Shown one piece after another: positions 54,874-63,230 of a stretch of 64,000 nucleotides of DNA. This DNA comes from Heterotrichella gracilis (Eukaryota > Sar > Xanthophyceae > Tribonematales > Xanthonemataceae). The stretch covers positions 558,001 through 622,000 of the forward strand of contig JAULBX010011099.1 of NCBI GenBank assembly GCA_032358255.1, read 5' to 3'. The position numbers and the translations under genes were made by a program. The notes beneath the pieces were generated by a model. It searched no databases, was not told where the DNA came from, and saw only the letters and a list, made by a program, of their open reading frames with translations. Within the stretch, counting starts at the first letter, position 1; every line of letters begins with the position of its first letter.

Positions 54874-55018
54874 TAAGCCGGCTCTTCACTTTGAGAAGCG
54901 GGCTTATTTAAAAGAAATAACCATAACCTGACAATGATGCTTTAGCAGATTTGGGATACGGGGAATAAGCTCTAACCTAGCTAATTTGAAGCCACAACAT
55001 TTGTTGTGGCTTTTTTTT
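54874..55018 (+). ncRNA. Predicted sigma-54-dependent small RNA, about 145 nt
   Basis: Starts right after the RpoN promoter. A 5' hairpin pairs ATAAGCC with GGCTTAT, and an inner GCTCTTC/GAGAAGC stem has one mismatch and one G-U pair. A middle single-stranded part and a strong terminator hairpin (54991-55018) follow. The possible open frames are under 10 codons. No known RNA family was recognised. Target and role are unknown. Confidence 0.6.
54991..55018 (+). terminator. Intrinsic terminator of the small RNA
   Basis: GCCACAACA (54991-54999) and TGTTGTGGC (55002-55010) form a perfect stem, followed by eight T. The opposite strand lacks a T-run after the hairpin, so it works on the plus strand. 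Confidence 0.85.
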
Positions 55019-55078
55019 GCAGGAAAATCTGATCCTTAGAAACAAAAGTTCAACAGTTTATTGCTAACAGCTTATTAG

Positions 55079-55588
55079 TTATTTCATCTTAACTTGATCT
55101 TCCAAATACTCTGATAAATTTCCTAAACCCATGGTAAATCCTTCTTTAAAACCCATTTCAATTATTTTTTCCAGATCCGCTAATTTATCATACTGAATCA
55201 CAATGTTCACTGTTGTTGTATTGGCCGATTCTATAAAGGTGTTTGTCCAAAGTGAATTCGGATGTTCTTTTGAATCAATGCCATTTTCATCACAAAAAGC
55301 ATCTACTGCCGAAAAACGTTTAAGAACATCAATACTTTTGTAATCAGAACGACACCAATGCGCTACATTTTCAGGACTGATCATGGCGTATAACCAAAAA
55401 CCGCCAACTCTAAAGTCTAATGTTTTTGTATGATTACGATAGGGTTTTGGAGCCCACCACAGATCGAGTATTTCGGGTTTTGTCCAGGCATCCCACACCA
55501 AATTTAAATCGGCGGCAAATTCTCTGTTTACAGTGATGGTTTTCTTTTCCTTGTTCACGGAAAAATCAAATAACAAATTGCTATTCAT
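55079..55588 (-). CDS. SRPBCC (AHSA1-type) protein
   Basis: A 169-residue activator-of-Hsp90-like START protein: VWDAWTKPEILDLWWAPKPY, FRVGGFWLYAM and an NIVIQYDKL-like strand near residue 130 match the AHSA1/CalC group. Function of these bacterial forms is uncertain (small-molecule binding, stress). It is the third gene of a minus-strand operon with an ArsR regulator and a DHFR-like protein, a set found repeatedly in Bacteroidota and Firmicutes (established context, specific role unknown). Confidence 0.88.
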   Translation of the reverse strand: MNSNLLFDFSVNKEKKTITVNREFAADLNLVWDAWTKPEILDLWWAPKPYRNHTKTLDFRVGGFWLYAMISPENVAHWCRSDYKSIDVLKRFSAVDAFCDENGIDSKEHPNSLWTNTFIESANTTTVNIVIQYDKLADLEKIIEMGFKEGFTMGLGNLSEYLEDQVKMK

Positions 55589-55609
55589 CGTCTCTTAGTT
55601 TAAAGGGGT

Positions 55610-55924
55610 TTATTTTTTTTTGAGCTTCAACAATACTTTATCCAATTCAAAAAAGCGGCCCTCCCAAATTTTTCGGAATTGTTCTAACCATTTATCTAGT
55701 TCTTTCATTTTTACGGCATTGATTTCATAATAGATCTCTCTTCCCAAGTGTTCTTGTTTTACTATATGACATTCAGATAAAACGCGCAAGTGTTTGGAAA
55801 TTGCCTGACGCGAGGTGTCAAAATGCTCGGCAAGTGCATTGGGCGTCATGGCCTGTGAGGCAATCAATAAAATGATTGCCCGGCGTGTCGGATCAGCAAT
55901 GGCCTGAAACACATCTCTTCTCAT
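55610..55924 (-). CDS. ArsR family transcriptional regulator
   Basis: A 104-residue winged-helix repressor: FQAIADPTRRAIILLIA, MTPNALAEHFDTSRQAISKHL and LGREIYYEI are the typical ArsR blocks. No metal-binding cysteine pair is visible, so the ligand is not a metal by that criterion. It overlaps or abuts the DHFR-like gene (1 nt) and the SRPBCC gene (21 nt). Twin operators at 56507-56548 in the operon promoter are its likely targets. Confidence 0.92.
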   Translation of the reverse strand: MRRDVFQAIADPTRRAIILLIASQAMTPNALAEHFDTSRQAISKHLRVLSECHIVKQEHLGREIYYEINAVKMKELDKWLEQFRKIWEGRFFELDKVLLKLKKK

Positions 55925-55925
55925 C

Positions 55926-56486
55926 TTATGATTTCTGATAAGTCAGTACCATGATTCCACAGGCACTGTGTTTGGAGCCAATTAACTTATAATTTTGAGG
56001 GGACTTCACCGAATGAAAAATGGGCATTCCTTTACCAAGTATGCTTGGATTAATAAAAAGGTGCAATTCGTCGATCAGATTGGCCTGAATGAGCGATGAA
56101 ACAAAAGAAGCACCACCATACACGATCAGATCTTTTCCGGCTTTATTTTTTAATGAATTGATTTCTTCTACAAGATCGCCTTTGGCAAGAAGGGTATTAT
56201 CCCATTCAAAGGTTTCTAATGTTTTTGAAAAAACCACTTTAGGTGCTTTTGCAAAAAATTCGGCACCCTCGGCGGGCTCAGCACTGGCATAAGATTGTGT
56301 CCAATACGGAATAAACCCTGTTGCCAGATTTCTTCCTAATAGAATAGTGTCAACAGAATGACAAAGTTCTGTCACATAATCCTTAAGGTCCTGCGACCAG
56401 TCCCACAACATCCAGTCCATTTCACCATTTGGCCCGGCTATGAATCCATCTATGGATACTTGCACTTGTAATTTTAATTTTCTCAC
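55926..56486 (-). CDS. Dihydrofolate reductase family protein (RibD C-terminal-like)
   Basis: A 186-residue DHFR-fold protein: QVSIDGFIAGPNGEMDWM, TILLGRNLATGFIPYW, LIVYGGASFVSSLIQANLID and INPSILGKGMPIF match the YyaP/RibD C-terminal family, not classical DHFR. It should bind NADPH and reduce an unknown substrate. It is the first gene of the ArsR operon and lies 30 nt after the predicted transcription start. Confidence 0.9.
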   Translation of the reverse strand: MRKLKLQVQVSIDGFIAGPNGEMDWMLWDWSQDLKDYVTELCHSVDTILLGRNLATGFIPYWTQSYASAEPAEGAEFFAKAPKVVFSKTLETFEWDNTLLAKGDLVEEINSLKNKAGKDLIVYGGASFVSSLIQANLIDELHLFINPSILGKGMPIFHSVKSPQNYKLIGSKHSACGIMVLTYQKS

Positions 56487-56506
56487 CCTCTTTTAAATTT
56501 AATAAT

Positions 56507-56553
56507 GAAACTAATTGGTTGCAAATATATATGAAACTAATTGGTTTCGCAAA
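56507..56553 (-). promoter_or_regulatory. Promoter with two ArsR-type operators
   Basis: Minus strand: TTTG (56550-56553), 20 nt, TATATTTG (56522-56529). Two near-identical imperfect palindromes, GAAACTAATTGGTTGC (56507-56522) and GAAACTAATTGGTTTC (56533-56548), lie 26 bp apart, one in the spacer and one over the start site, so a bound repressor would block RNA polymerase at both. Confidence 0.75.
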
Positions 56554-56611
56554 ATTAACTATGGAATTTTTTAACTAGTTCAATGGATGACCATTAAGAC
56601 AGCGCGGAACG

Positions 56612-56653
56612 CAAAAAACCCATGGACTAACTTTTAAAAGATGGTCCATGGGT
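56612..56653 (-). terminator. Intrinsic terminator of the TIGR03803 protein gene
   Basis: ACCCATGGAC (56618-56627) and GTCCATGGGT (56644-56653) form a perfect 10-bp stem, followed on the minus strand by TTTTTT. Confidence 0.85.
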
Positions 56654-56675
56654 CATAAAAGAGCTAAAAGCTTAT

Positions 56676-58088
56676 CTATTTTTGAAGGATGATCTTTTTA
56701 GAGATAAGCTTGGTGCCATTAGAAACTCTCATAAAATAAATGCCATTATTATAGTCAGTTAAGTCTAGTAACAAATCTTGTTGATTAAAGGTGGTGGTTT
56801 TAAAAACACATTGGCCGAGTTCATTAAAAAACTGGATAGATGTTTCATCATCTTCAAATTTCGCTTGAGATAAGTTAATTGAGAGTTTTCCTTTGTTCGG
56901 ATTGGGATAAAATGTTACCTGATCGTTTTCACTTAATTCAGAAATAGCTACCGGAACCCCTCCATATTTAAAAATATTGCCGGCAGCAAAAGCCCCACCA
57001 TCATAGCACATGCCATATAAATCAGAGCCTATTGCAAGCAAAGAACCAAAAGGTTGGTCTCCATTAGATCCTGTATTAAAATCAATAAGTTTAGTAATAC
57101 CTGAACCGTCTGTTTTTATTTTAAAAAGCACCCCGCCATCGTTTGCCCCACCTTCAATGTTCATACCATAAAGTGTTGTGCCAACTAATACTAATGATCC
57201 ATGTGGCGCTTTACCGGTAGAACTCAAAGAAAAATCATGTAACTTGCTATAACCGGTACCGTTCGGTTGAACTTTAAATATAACTCCCTCATCATTGATT
57301 CCTCCATAAGTTGTTAATCCATAAAGAAAGGTACCATCTGATATGAGCGAGCCTCGAGGTGTTGTACCGTTGGAGGATCCTGAAAATTCAACTAGTTTAA
57401 CGTAACTTGAGCCATCTTTAGATACTTTAAAAACCACCCCTAGGCTACTTGCGCCGCCATATTCTGTTGTACCATACAAAAAGGTTCCATCAGTATATAA
57501 TGAGCCCCATGGATTTCCTCCATATGTACTTAGACTAAAATCGAAAATTTTTACAAAAGAAGTCCCATCGGGCTTTATTTTGAAAATGCAACCTACATCA
57601 TTGGTGCCCCCTAAACGGGTCAATCCGTAGAGATACGTGCCGTCAGAAATTAAATCGCCTTGCGGATAACTTCCTTTTGCAGCACCGTCAAAATCTAATA
57701 ATTTTAGGTATCCGGTTCCATCCGGTTTTATTTTAAAAATGGTTCCAAGCGCATTTGCGCCTCCTTCACTTGTCATACCATATAAAAAAGTACCATCATA
57801 ATAAAGTGAACCCATTGGTATACTGCCACTTGTGGCATCTGAAAAGTCAAATAGTTTAGTGAAACTTGTTCCATCCGGTTTTATTTTAAAAACAACACCA
57901 TCACCGTTGGCGCCATCCGCACTCGTCATACCATACAGAAAGGTTCCATCTGAAATAAGAGATCCAAAAGGATAACCACCATCAGAACCTCCATTAAAGT
58001 TTTTGATTGTACTGAATTGTGCTGTGGCACTGAAGCTCAAGCCAAACAAGGCGAGCAGAATTAGAAAAATGTAATTTTTTGTTTTCAT
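56676..58088 (-). CDS. T9SS-secreted protein with TIGR03803-type repeats
   Basis: A 470-residue secreted protein with a signal peptide (cut after FSATAQ) and about nine tandem repeats of near 41 residues (YGMTSxGGANxxGxIFKIKPDG, then a short variable link and SLISDGTFLYG), the pattern of the TIGR03803 uncharacterised repeat family. The C-terminus is a T9SS type A sorting domain (TFYPNPNKGKLSI, NGIYFMRVS, KKIILQK). The repeats probably form a beta-propeller-like or solenoid structure; no enzyme motif was seen. Role unknown. Confidence 0.92.
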   Translation of the reverse strand: MKTKNYIFLILLALFGLSFSATAQFSTIKNFNGGSDGGYPFGSLISDGTFLYGMTSADGANGDGVVFKIKPDGTSFTKLFDFSDATSGSIPMGSLYYDGTFLYGMTSEGGANALGTIFKIKPDGTGYLKLLDFDGAAKGSYPQGDLISDGTYLYGLTRLGGTNDVGCIFKIKPDGTSFVKIFDFSLSTYGGNPWGSLYTDGTFLYGTTEYGGASSLGVVFKVSKDGSSYVKLVEFSGSSNGTTPRGSLISDGTFLYGLTTYGGINDEGVIFKVQPNGTGYSKLHDFSLSSTGKAPHGSLVLVGTTLYGMNIEGGANDGGVLFKIKTDGSGITKLIDFNTGSNGDQPFGSLLAIGSDLYGMCYDGGAFAAGNIFKYGGVPVAISELSENDQVTFYPNPNKGKLSINLSQAKFEDDETSIQFFNELGQCVFKTTTFNQQDLLLDLTDYNNGIYFMRVSNGTKLISKKIILQK

Positions 58089-58600
58089 GTCAACTAGTTT
58101 AAAAGTTATAGAACCGAATTAAGTTATAGAACTGAATTCACCCAGGACAAAAAGAGTATCTATTCGGGCGAACAAATTGAAGTAAAATTACAACAGGTAG
58201 GTATTCAATAAAATGACTTGAGTCATGTCAATGAAGTTTTAAAGCTTTTAAGGAATAAAACAAGGTAAAAAGGCATTTTAAAATGTTAAAAGCCAAACGA
58301 ACATTATAATTTAAAAAGAAAGTGCGAAGCTACACTAATTAGAATGTACAATTTTTCTGAGATAAAATAACAAATCAGAATTTTATGCGCTAAATCAAAC
58401 TCAGTGAAATTCAATTAAATTTAAATGCTTGCATTCATATAGAAACATTTAAAATAAAATTCTTGAAATTGTTTGAATTGATAATAGCTATAAAAAGCAA
58501 AATCAAAACAAAGTAAGAGAAAAACAGCTTTTTTTTGGCGAAATGGTTATCTTTATTATCCAAATTGGTATTACTTACAATTGAATAAAATTAAATTAGA
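58089..58600. other. AT-rich spacer, no gene
   Basis: About 510 bp between divergent genes. No open frame, tRNA or clear repeat was found. TTATCTTTATT near 58547 may be a -7 box for the FKBP gene but lacks a good -33 partner. Confidence 0.45.
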
Positions 58601-59056
58601 ATGAAATTAAAAAGTCTAATAATATTCACGTTTTTACTTGTCTTGTTTTCCTGCAAAAAAGAAGAAACTGTCGACCAAAAAGCCATTGATGAAGGTATCA
58701 TCACGCAATACATTGCCGACAATAATTTAAGTGCCACCGCTACCGGCTCAGGTTTATATTACGTGATGAGCACTGTTGGAACAGGTGCACAACCAAACTC
58801 TAGTTCAAATGTCACGGTGGTATATAAGGGGTATTTAACGGATGGCAATGTGTTCGATCAATCAAAATCTACCGGCATCAGCTTCAACCTTGCAGGGGTG
58901 ATCAAAGGTTGGCAAGAAGGCATTCCTTATTTTAAGGTGGGAGGCAAAGGCAAACTCCTCATTCCGTCAGCTCTGGCCTATGGTGCCAATGCTCAGACAA
59001 ATATTCCGGCTAATTCGGTCTTGATTTTTGATATTACCTTATTGGAGGTGAAGTAA
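58601..59056 (+). CDS. FKBP-type peptidyl-prolyl isomerase lipoprotein
   Basis: A 151-residue lipoprotein (lipobox VLFSC) with one FKBP domain from about residue 45: VTVVYKGYLTDGNVFDQS, GVIKGWQEGIPYFKVGGKGKL, IPSALAYGANA and SVLIFDITLLEV are the active-site blocks. It should speed proline isomerisation in proteins of the periplasm or outer membrane. It is convergent with the DUF2461 operon. Confidence 0.94.
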   Translation: MKLKSLIIFTFLLVLFSCKKEETVDQKAIDEGIITQYIADNNLSATATGSGLYYVMSTVGTGAQPNSSSNVTVVYKGYLTDGNVFDQSKSTGISFNLAGVIKGWQEGIPYFKVGGKGKLLIPSALAYGANAQTNIPANSVLIFDITLLEVK

Positions 59057-59073
59057 GGTCGTATCAAAGAAAC

Positions 59074-59763
59074 CTAGATAATGGAGATCCCATTCACATC
59101 TGTGGTTAACGCCTCACTCATATAATCTAAAAAAGGCCGGGTTTTTTTAAATACCTCATTCACTTTTTTCACAAAATCATCTGCCAATACCTCTTTATCA
59201 TCAAAGTGTTTGATCAACAAAAATTGTTTGAAACGCAACAGATCAATGGCTTTACTATTAGGATCAAAACCTTGAGGACAGGTTTTTAATTGTTCGCCTT
59301 GCAAACTTCCAAACGTATTGATAAATGATTTAGCAGAAGTGATTTTTCGGAATGTTTTTTCATCAAAGGCAAACTCCTCCCGAATACGCTTAAGATCCTT
59401 TGGCTCCGGTCCCCAAAAGCCACAGGCAATAAAAGAGTTTCCCGGACTCAAATGAAAATAATACGAACCTCTTCTTGCTTTTGTGGCCCGTTTAAAGCTG
59501 CCACCCCAATGCGTGTTATAGGGTGTTTTATTTTTTGAAAAACGAACATCCCGGTAAATTCGGTGAAGACTTTTTTTACCGCTGATTGTTTCAATCACAT
59601 CGTGTTTATTCATTTCACGTAGCAGTGTTTCGGCAAATAACTCTATGGAATTTAATTCTATGAGGTATCTGTCTTTATTTGCAGTAAACCAGTCACGGTC
59701 ATTATGCTTGGCTAATTCCTTTAAAAAAGCAAAGGCAGAACTAGGGATCTTTGAATTAGCCAT
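59074..59763 (-). CDS. DUF2461 family protein
   Basis: A 229-residue protein of the DUF2461 family: FLKELAKHNDRDWFTANKDRY at the start, RIYRDVRFSKNKTPYNTHWG and YYFHLSPGNSFIACGFWGPEP are the conserved blocks. ATG at 59763 is preferred; 59778 is possible. Function unknown, cytoplasmic by lack of signal. It overlaps the CFI-box protein by 8 bp and belongs to the same operon. Confidence 0.92.
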   Translation of the reverse strand: MANSKIPSSAFAFLKELAKHNDRDWFTANKDRYLIELNSIELFAETLLREMNKHDVIETISGKKSLHRIYRDVRFSKNKTPYNTHWGGSFKRATKARRGSYYFHLSPGNSFIACGFWGPEPKDLKRIREEFAFDEKTFRKITSAKSFINTFGSLQGEQLKTCPQGFDPNSKAIDLLRFKQFLLIKHFDDKEVLADDFVKKVNEVFKKTRPFLDYMSEALTTDVNGISII

Positions 59764-60229
59764 GTGAATAATTTTCAATCAAGATATTCACCATGTCTTT
59801 GTAAATTGTTTTTGCTTTTAGAAAGTGTTTTTTTTCAATAGCAGCACAGGCCCCCTGAACTTGCGAATAGATGTAGGTGTAACGCTCCGATCGGGCTTCA
59901 TCTTTATTAATTAATTCAACCAACACAGGCGATACCTGATAATAAGTTTGAATTAATTCCCGACCTTCTTTCGATCTTGTTAAATAAGAATCGCGGTACT
60001 GCCTTAAAGTGTTTAACTCATAACCATTATCCTTTAAGCCATAAAAGTTAACGCAAGCCGAAGTTAAAAAACACATCAGATCGTCTTTTTTCTTTTTGGA
60101 AGACGCTTTTTTCACTGGTTTTTTCGCACTTTTTTTCGCGGATTTTTTTACCGCAACCTGATTTGTTTTTTTAGTAGGCGATTTTTTTACCGCTTTACTC
60201 TTGACTGTTTTTTTTGCTTTTTTTGCCAT
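59756..60229 (-). CDS. CFI-box protein with lysine-rich, histone-like N-terminal tail
   Basis: A 157-residue protein. Residues 1-50 are nearly all Lys, Ala, Ser and Val (KKAKKTVKSKAVKKSPTKK and similar), like bacterial histone H1-like or AlgP tails. The C-terminal part begins CFLTSACVNFYG and continues LNTLRQYRDSYL, matching the CFI-box domain pattern. The tail could bind nucleic acid or an acidic partner. It overlaps DUF2461 downstream by 8 bp and the membrane protein upstream by 43 bp. Confidence 0.8.
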   Translation of the reverse strand: MAKKAKKTVKSKAVKKSPTKKTNQVAVKKSAKKSAKKPVKKASSKKKKDDLMCFLTSACVNFYGLKDNGYELNTLRQYRDSYLTRSKEGRELIQTYYQVSPVLVELINKDEARSERYTYIYSQVQGACAAIEKKHFLKAKTIYKDMVNILIENYSHG

Positions 60230-60987
60230 AGATAAAAGTATTTAGTTGCTTTGCCTGAGGATTTTGTTTCTTCCGAATTCCCGTTATTCTCCTTGGTTTT
60301 TGTTGTCTTCGAAATATAATCAGAAATGGTTCTTAGGATCTTTAACGATAAGCCGGTTAGAAATAATACCAGTAAGGTATAACGCACCATGTAATTAGTA
60401 ATTTCTTTGGGTTTGATCTCTATCAGTTCAGATTTGCGTTTTTGAAAGAGTTTTAAACTGTCGGACACCCATTTGATCTCATCCTTTAAGAACAGATCTT
60501 CTTCCTGTAACTTTAGGTCTTCCGGCCAGCCATATTCCAGTGCATTGCTATGCAGATCGGCATAACAACCCGGCTCCTTTAAGACATAACTTCTGGTAAA
60601 AAATAAAAAGCCTTCCCAGCGATTGGTATTCATGCCTTCATCCAACAATCCTTTCATCTTATGAAACCATTTAATGCCTTCCGCTTCACGGGTTGGTAAT
60701 TTCGGATCAATTTTTAGAAAAAAAGTCTGGGCTGAAAGCAGGTTCTTTTTCTCCTGATAATCTTCCATCAGTCTTTTTTCTTTTTCCTGATAAATATTCA
60801 TTTGTTCCAGTCTCTGAATCTCCACCAAACCCACACATACGGCAATAAAAGAAATGCTTAGCCAAAAAAGTTCAGTGATCAACCAGGTGCGGGGATTGTA
60901 ATGGAGAATACTTTTTCGGAAGATGATACTTCCCAAAACTAATAATGCCAATAAGAATAAAAACAGAAAAATAAATTTAAGCACCAT
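60187..60987 (-). CDS. Two-helix membrane protein of unknown function
   Basis: A 266-residue protein with two N-terminal hydrophobic helices (about 4-23 and 38-56), a soluble helical part and a third hydrophobic helix near 203-221, then a Lys-rich tail (KQKKQSRVKR). The C-terminus is encoded in the 43 bp shared with the CFI-box gene, so the two are tightly coupled. No motif or family was recognised; structure looks like a membrane-anchored coiled coil. It starts the operon. Confidence 0.75.
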   Translation of the reverse strand: MVLKFIFLFLFLLALLVLGSIIFRKSILHYNPRTWLITELFWLSISFIAVCVGLVEIQRLEQMNIYQEKEKRLMEDYQEKKNLLSAQTFFLKIDPKLPTREAEGIKWFHKMKGLLDEGMNTNRWEGFLFFTRSYVLKEPGCYADLHSNALEYGWPEDLKLQEEDLFLKDEIKWVSDSLKLFQKRKSELIEIKPKEITNYMVRYTLLVLFLTGLSLKILRTISDYISKTTKTKENNGNSEETKSSGKATKYFYLWQKKQKKQSRVKR

Positions 60988-61056
60988 CTATGTCATTCCT
61001 TTAACAATACAAAATACATATTATATTTTAAAGTTGAAATGAGGATGAGCCGTAAT

Positions 61057-61089
61057 TTTGATCTATCTTAGTTTGTTTTTATATCTTTC
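61057..61089 (+). promoter_or_regulatory. Promoter of the charged coiled-coil protein gene
   Basis: TTTG (61057-61060), 21 nt, TATCTTTC (61082-61089; last base C not G). The start site would be near 61095, 12 nt before the ATG. Confidence 0.55.
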
Positions 61090-61106
61090 CTATTAATTTA
61101 TTTGTC

Positions 61107-61577
61107 ATGAAAACCAATTTTATTTTTATTGCGCTTCTTTTGTCAGTGAGTGCCCTGGCACAGGATAATAAGACGACACCTGCTAAAGGAGCCATTATTC
61201 CAAAAGAGATCACCCCAAAAACGGAAGAAGAAAAAGCCAAGGAAAAAGCTGCCGAAGAAAAAAGAGCGAAACAAAAGGAAGGCCGGGCGAAATCTAAAGC
61301 TGAAGATGAAGCCGCCATGAAAGCAGATTATGAAAAAAAGAAACAAAAGGAATTAAAAGAAAAAGAAGCTACTGCCAAAGAGCGGGAAGAACAAGCTGCA
61401 AAAGATAAAAAGAAAGCAGAATCGGAAGCCTTAAAAAAAGCGGATAAACAAAAAAAGGAAGACGAAAAAGCGGCAAAGGAACGTGAAAAAGAAAAGGAGA
61501 AAAAACACAATAAAGCGGTGAAAGATCAGGAGAAAGCGAAGCCTGAACACACCATTCCTAAACCGATTGGTTCGTGA
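61107..61577 (+). CDS. Secreted Lys/Glu/Ala-rich coiled-coil protein
   Basis: A 156-residue protein with a signal peptide (cut after VSALAQ) and a mature part made of charged heptads (KEKAAEEKRAKQKE..., KKAESEALKKADKQKK). Such low-complexity helices resemble the linker part of TolA and similar periplasmic proteins, but there is no membrane anchor or C-terminal domain. Role unknown. Codon use is dominated by AAA and GAA, so family searches will mislead. Confidence 0.75.
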   Translation: MKTNFIFIALLLSVSALAQDNKTTPAKGAIIPKEITPKTEEEKAKEKAAEEKRAKQKEGRAKSKAEDEAAMKADYEKKKQKELKEKEATAKEREEQAAKDKKKAESEALKKADKQKKEDEKAAKEREKEKEKKHNKAVKDQEKAKPEHTIPKPIGS

Positions 61578-61655
61578 GAAAACGGAATCATTAAATAATT
61601 TCAATAGAATTTTGAGGATTCATTTGGCGCATTTCCAAGTGCGTTATCTTTAAAA

Positions 61656-62423
61656 TCAAGCAATCCCTCTCGACTTTTTAATATTGTCGTAAGCTTCCTG
61701 AACTTTTTGAAATTTTTCTTTAGCTCCTTTTTGATATTCTTCCCCCATGTGAATCACTTTATCGGGGTGATAACGAATGGCCATTTGACGGTAGGCTTTT
61801 TTAATTTCTTCTTCTGTGGCGCCTGGTTCAATGCCTAACACGTGATAATCTGAATTCACATCACGGTAAAACATGTTCTTCACACTTTCAAAATCAGCGC
61901 CCGGAATTTCCAGTAAATTAGAAATGCGTTTTAATAAATTGATCTCTTCATTCGCCACATGTCCGTCGGCTTTCGCAATCCCAAACAAATAATGCAACAA
62001 TTGTATCCGTACCTCTTCTTTTGTTCTGAGGGCAATGTCGCGACAGATCTGATCTAATGGAATGTGTTGCGCTTCTAAAAAATGTTTTAAAGTTTGTAAA
62101 TGCTCGTTGGTGTATTGTGGACCAAATTGCTGAGCAAAAAAGGATTTGACGTATTCTAATTCAACTTTCAATGGACGACCATCTGCTTTCATCACCGCGG
62201 CAGAAAGAGCAATTAACATGGTGGCAAAATCTTCGTGTGAGCGCGAGGCTTGTCGGCGGTAATAATCAAACACATCTTCCGGTTTTCCACTAACGCTTCT
62301 GGCGGAGCCTGAAATAGAAGAATAATTGTCGATAGCCGAGCCAATGATGAAACCAATAAAAGCTCCAAAGAAATTTTTTCCTAAAATGAAAAAGCCAATA
62401 ACGGCGCCAATGAATTTAAACAA
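61656..62423 (-). CDS. DjlA-like co-chaperone (membrane anchor, TerB, DnaJ domain)
   Basis: Membrane helix at the start, a TerB-like middle ([37 protein letters not shown]) and a C-terminal J-domain ([22 protein letters not shown] in RYHPDKV). This is the DjlA layout, with the J-domain calling DnaK to the membrane. I start at TTG 62423, just before [14 protein letters not shown]; a TTG at 62459 lies upstream of the TATATTTG box (62448-62455), so the transcript would not include it. The J-domain is at the end as in true DjlA. Confidence 0.88.
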   Translation of the reverse strand: MFKFIGAVIGFFILGKNFFGAFIGFIIGSAIDNYSSISGSARSVSGKPEDVFDYYRRQASRSHEDFATMLIALSAAVMKADGRPLKVELEYVKSFFAQQFGPQYTNEHLQTLKHFLEAQHIPLDQICRDIALRTKEEVRIQLLHYLFGIAKADGHVANEEINLLKRISNLLEIPGADFESVKNMFYRDVNSDYHVLGIEPGATEEEIKKAYRQMAIRYHPDKVIHMGEEYQKGAKEKFQKVQEAYDNIKKSRGIA

Positions 62424-62447
62424 GAGATGAATATTAAAATTAAGCTG

Positions 62448-62455
62448 CAAATATA
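62448..62455 (-). promoter_or_regulatory. -7 box of the djlA-like gene
   Basis: TATATTTG on the minus strand matches TAnnTTTG. No TTTG was found at -33. Confidence 0.5.
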
Positions 62456-62646
62456 CCAAATTGGGGATTTATGACCTTTTTTGAATGCTAATTTTATATA
62501 AAGCGGCTGTTTATGGGGCGTCCGTTTTATGTTCGCTTGAAAAAAAGGCCCGCTTGGCAGCAGTATTCGGCTTTTGGTCGAAATCTTGGATTTTGTTTCA
62601 ATGTGCTGCTTAAATTTAACCTAAATAAGATTAATTATTAAAAAAA

Positions 62647-63072
62647 ATGAGCGCATTAATTATCGGTTCTGGTCTCTTTGTTGTTTTTGTAGTGGGCTAT
62701 TTTGTTCAGGTTCGTTTTAAAAGATCTGCTATCAACTCAGAAAGCGACATGCTTGTTAAGTACAAGGTATTTATTGATCTTGCTTTGGCGCAAGGGAAAA
62801 CCTCTCGCATTGAGCGTTTAAAATCGAATTCCTTAAGTATCCGAACTTCCAGCCATAAAACCTCCAGTGTGTTTTCAATATCAGAAGTGAATAACAGAAT
62901 GATCATTGTTTGGACCTGGTCTGACGATGGCATGGGCCGTCGTGGTAAAGAATGGTCCTTCCCTAACACCTACGATCAAAAAAAGATGTTTGATGAGGTC
63001 GTAGAAGATGTTCTTTCCTATCAAATAGCTACCTACCAGCAGCACAACATGCGCATGCCTGCAGGTCTTTAA
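62647..63072 (+). CDS. Small membrane-anchored protein of unknown function
   Basis: A 141-residue protein with one N-terminal helix (IIGSGLFVVFVVGYFVQV) and a soluble, basic-acidic part (SIRTSSHKTSSVFSISEV, WTWSDDGMGRRGKEWSFPN). No motif I recognise. The C-terminal part could be a small beta domain. It stands alone between the djlA-like gene (divergent) and a secreted protein. Confidence 0.75.
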   Translation: MSALIIGSGLFVVFVVGYFVQVRFKRSAINSESDMLVKYKVFIDLALAQGKTSRIERLKSNSLSIRTSSHKTSSVFSISEVNNRMIIVWTWSDDGMGRRGKEWSFPNTYDQKKMFDEVVEDVLSYQIATYQQHNMRMPAGL

Positions 63073-63171
63073 GCCTCTATTTACTAGTTTTAAGGTCTTA
63101 GCCTTCCTGAAACTATCCAAAATACCCCCTGTTTTTATTTTTTAAGCAGATTATTGTAGGCATTACTTATA

Positions 63172-63190
63172 TTCGTATTTAAAATACGAA
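63172..63190. repeat. 19-bp palindrome
   Basis: TTCGTATTT-A-AAATACGAA, 40 nt before the next ATG; arms perfect. Possible operator or 5' RNA hairpin. Confidence 0.55.
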
Positions 63191-63230
63191 AAAACCGTTT
63201 ACTGATATTGCCGAATAATTTAATGTGTTA

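Noticed and set aside
54874-55018. 6S RNA or SRP RNA
   Set aside because: No long rod-shaped pairing with a central bulge and no SRP core motif was visible; the RNA has a simple hairpin plus intrinsic terminator.
62424-62459. TTG at 62459 as start of the djlA-like gene
   Set aside because: It lies upstream of the TATATTTG box, so a transcript from that promoter would not contain it.
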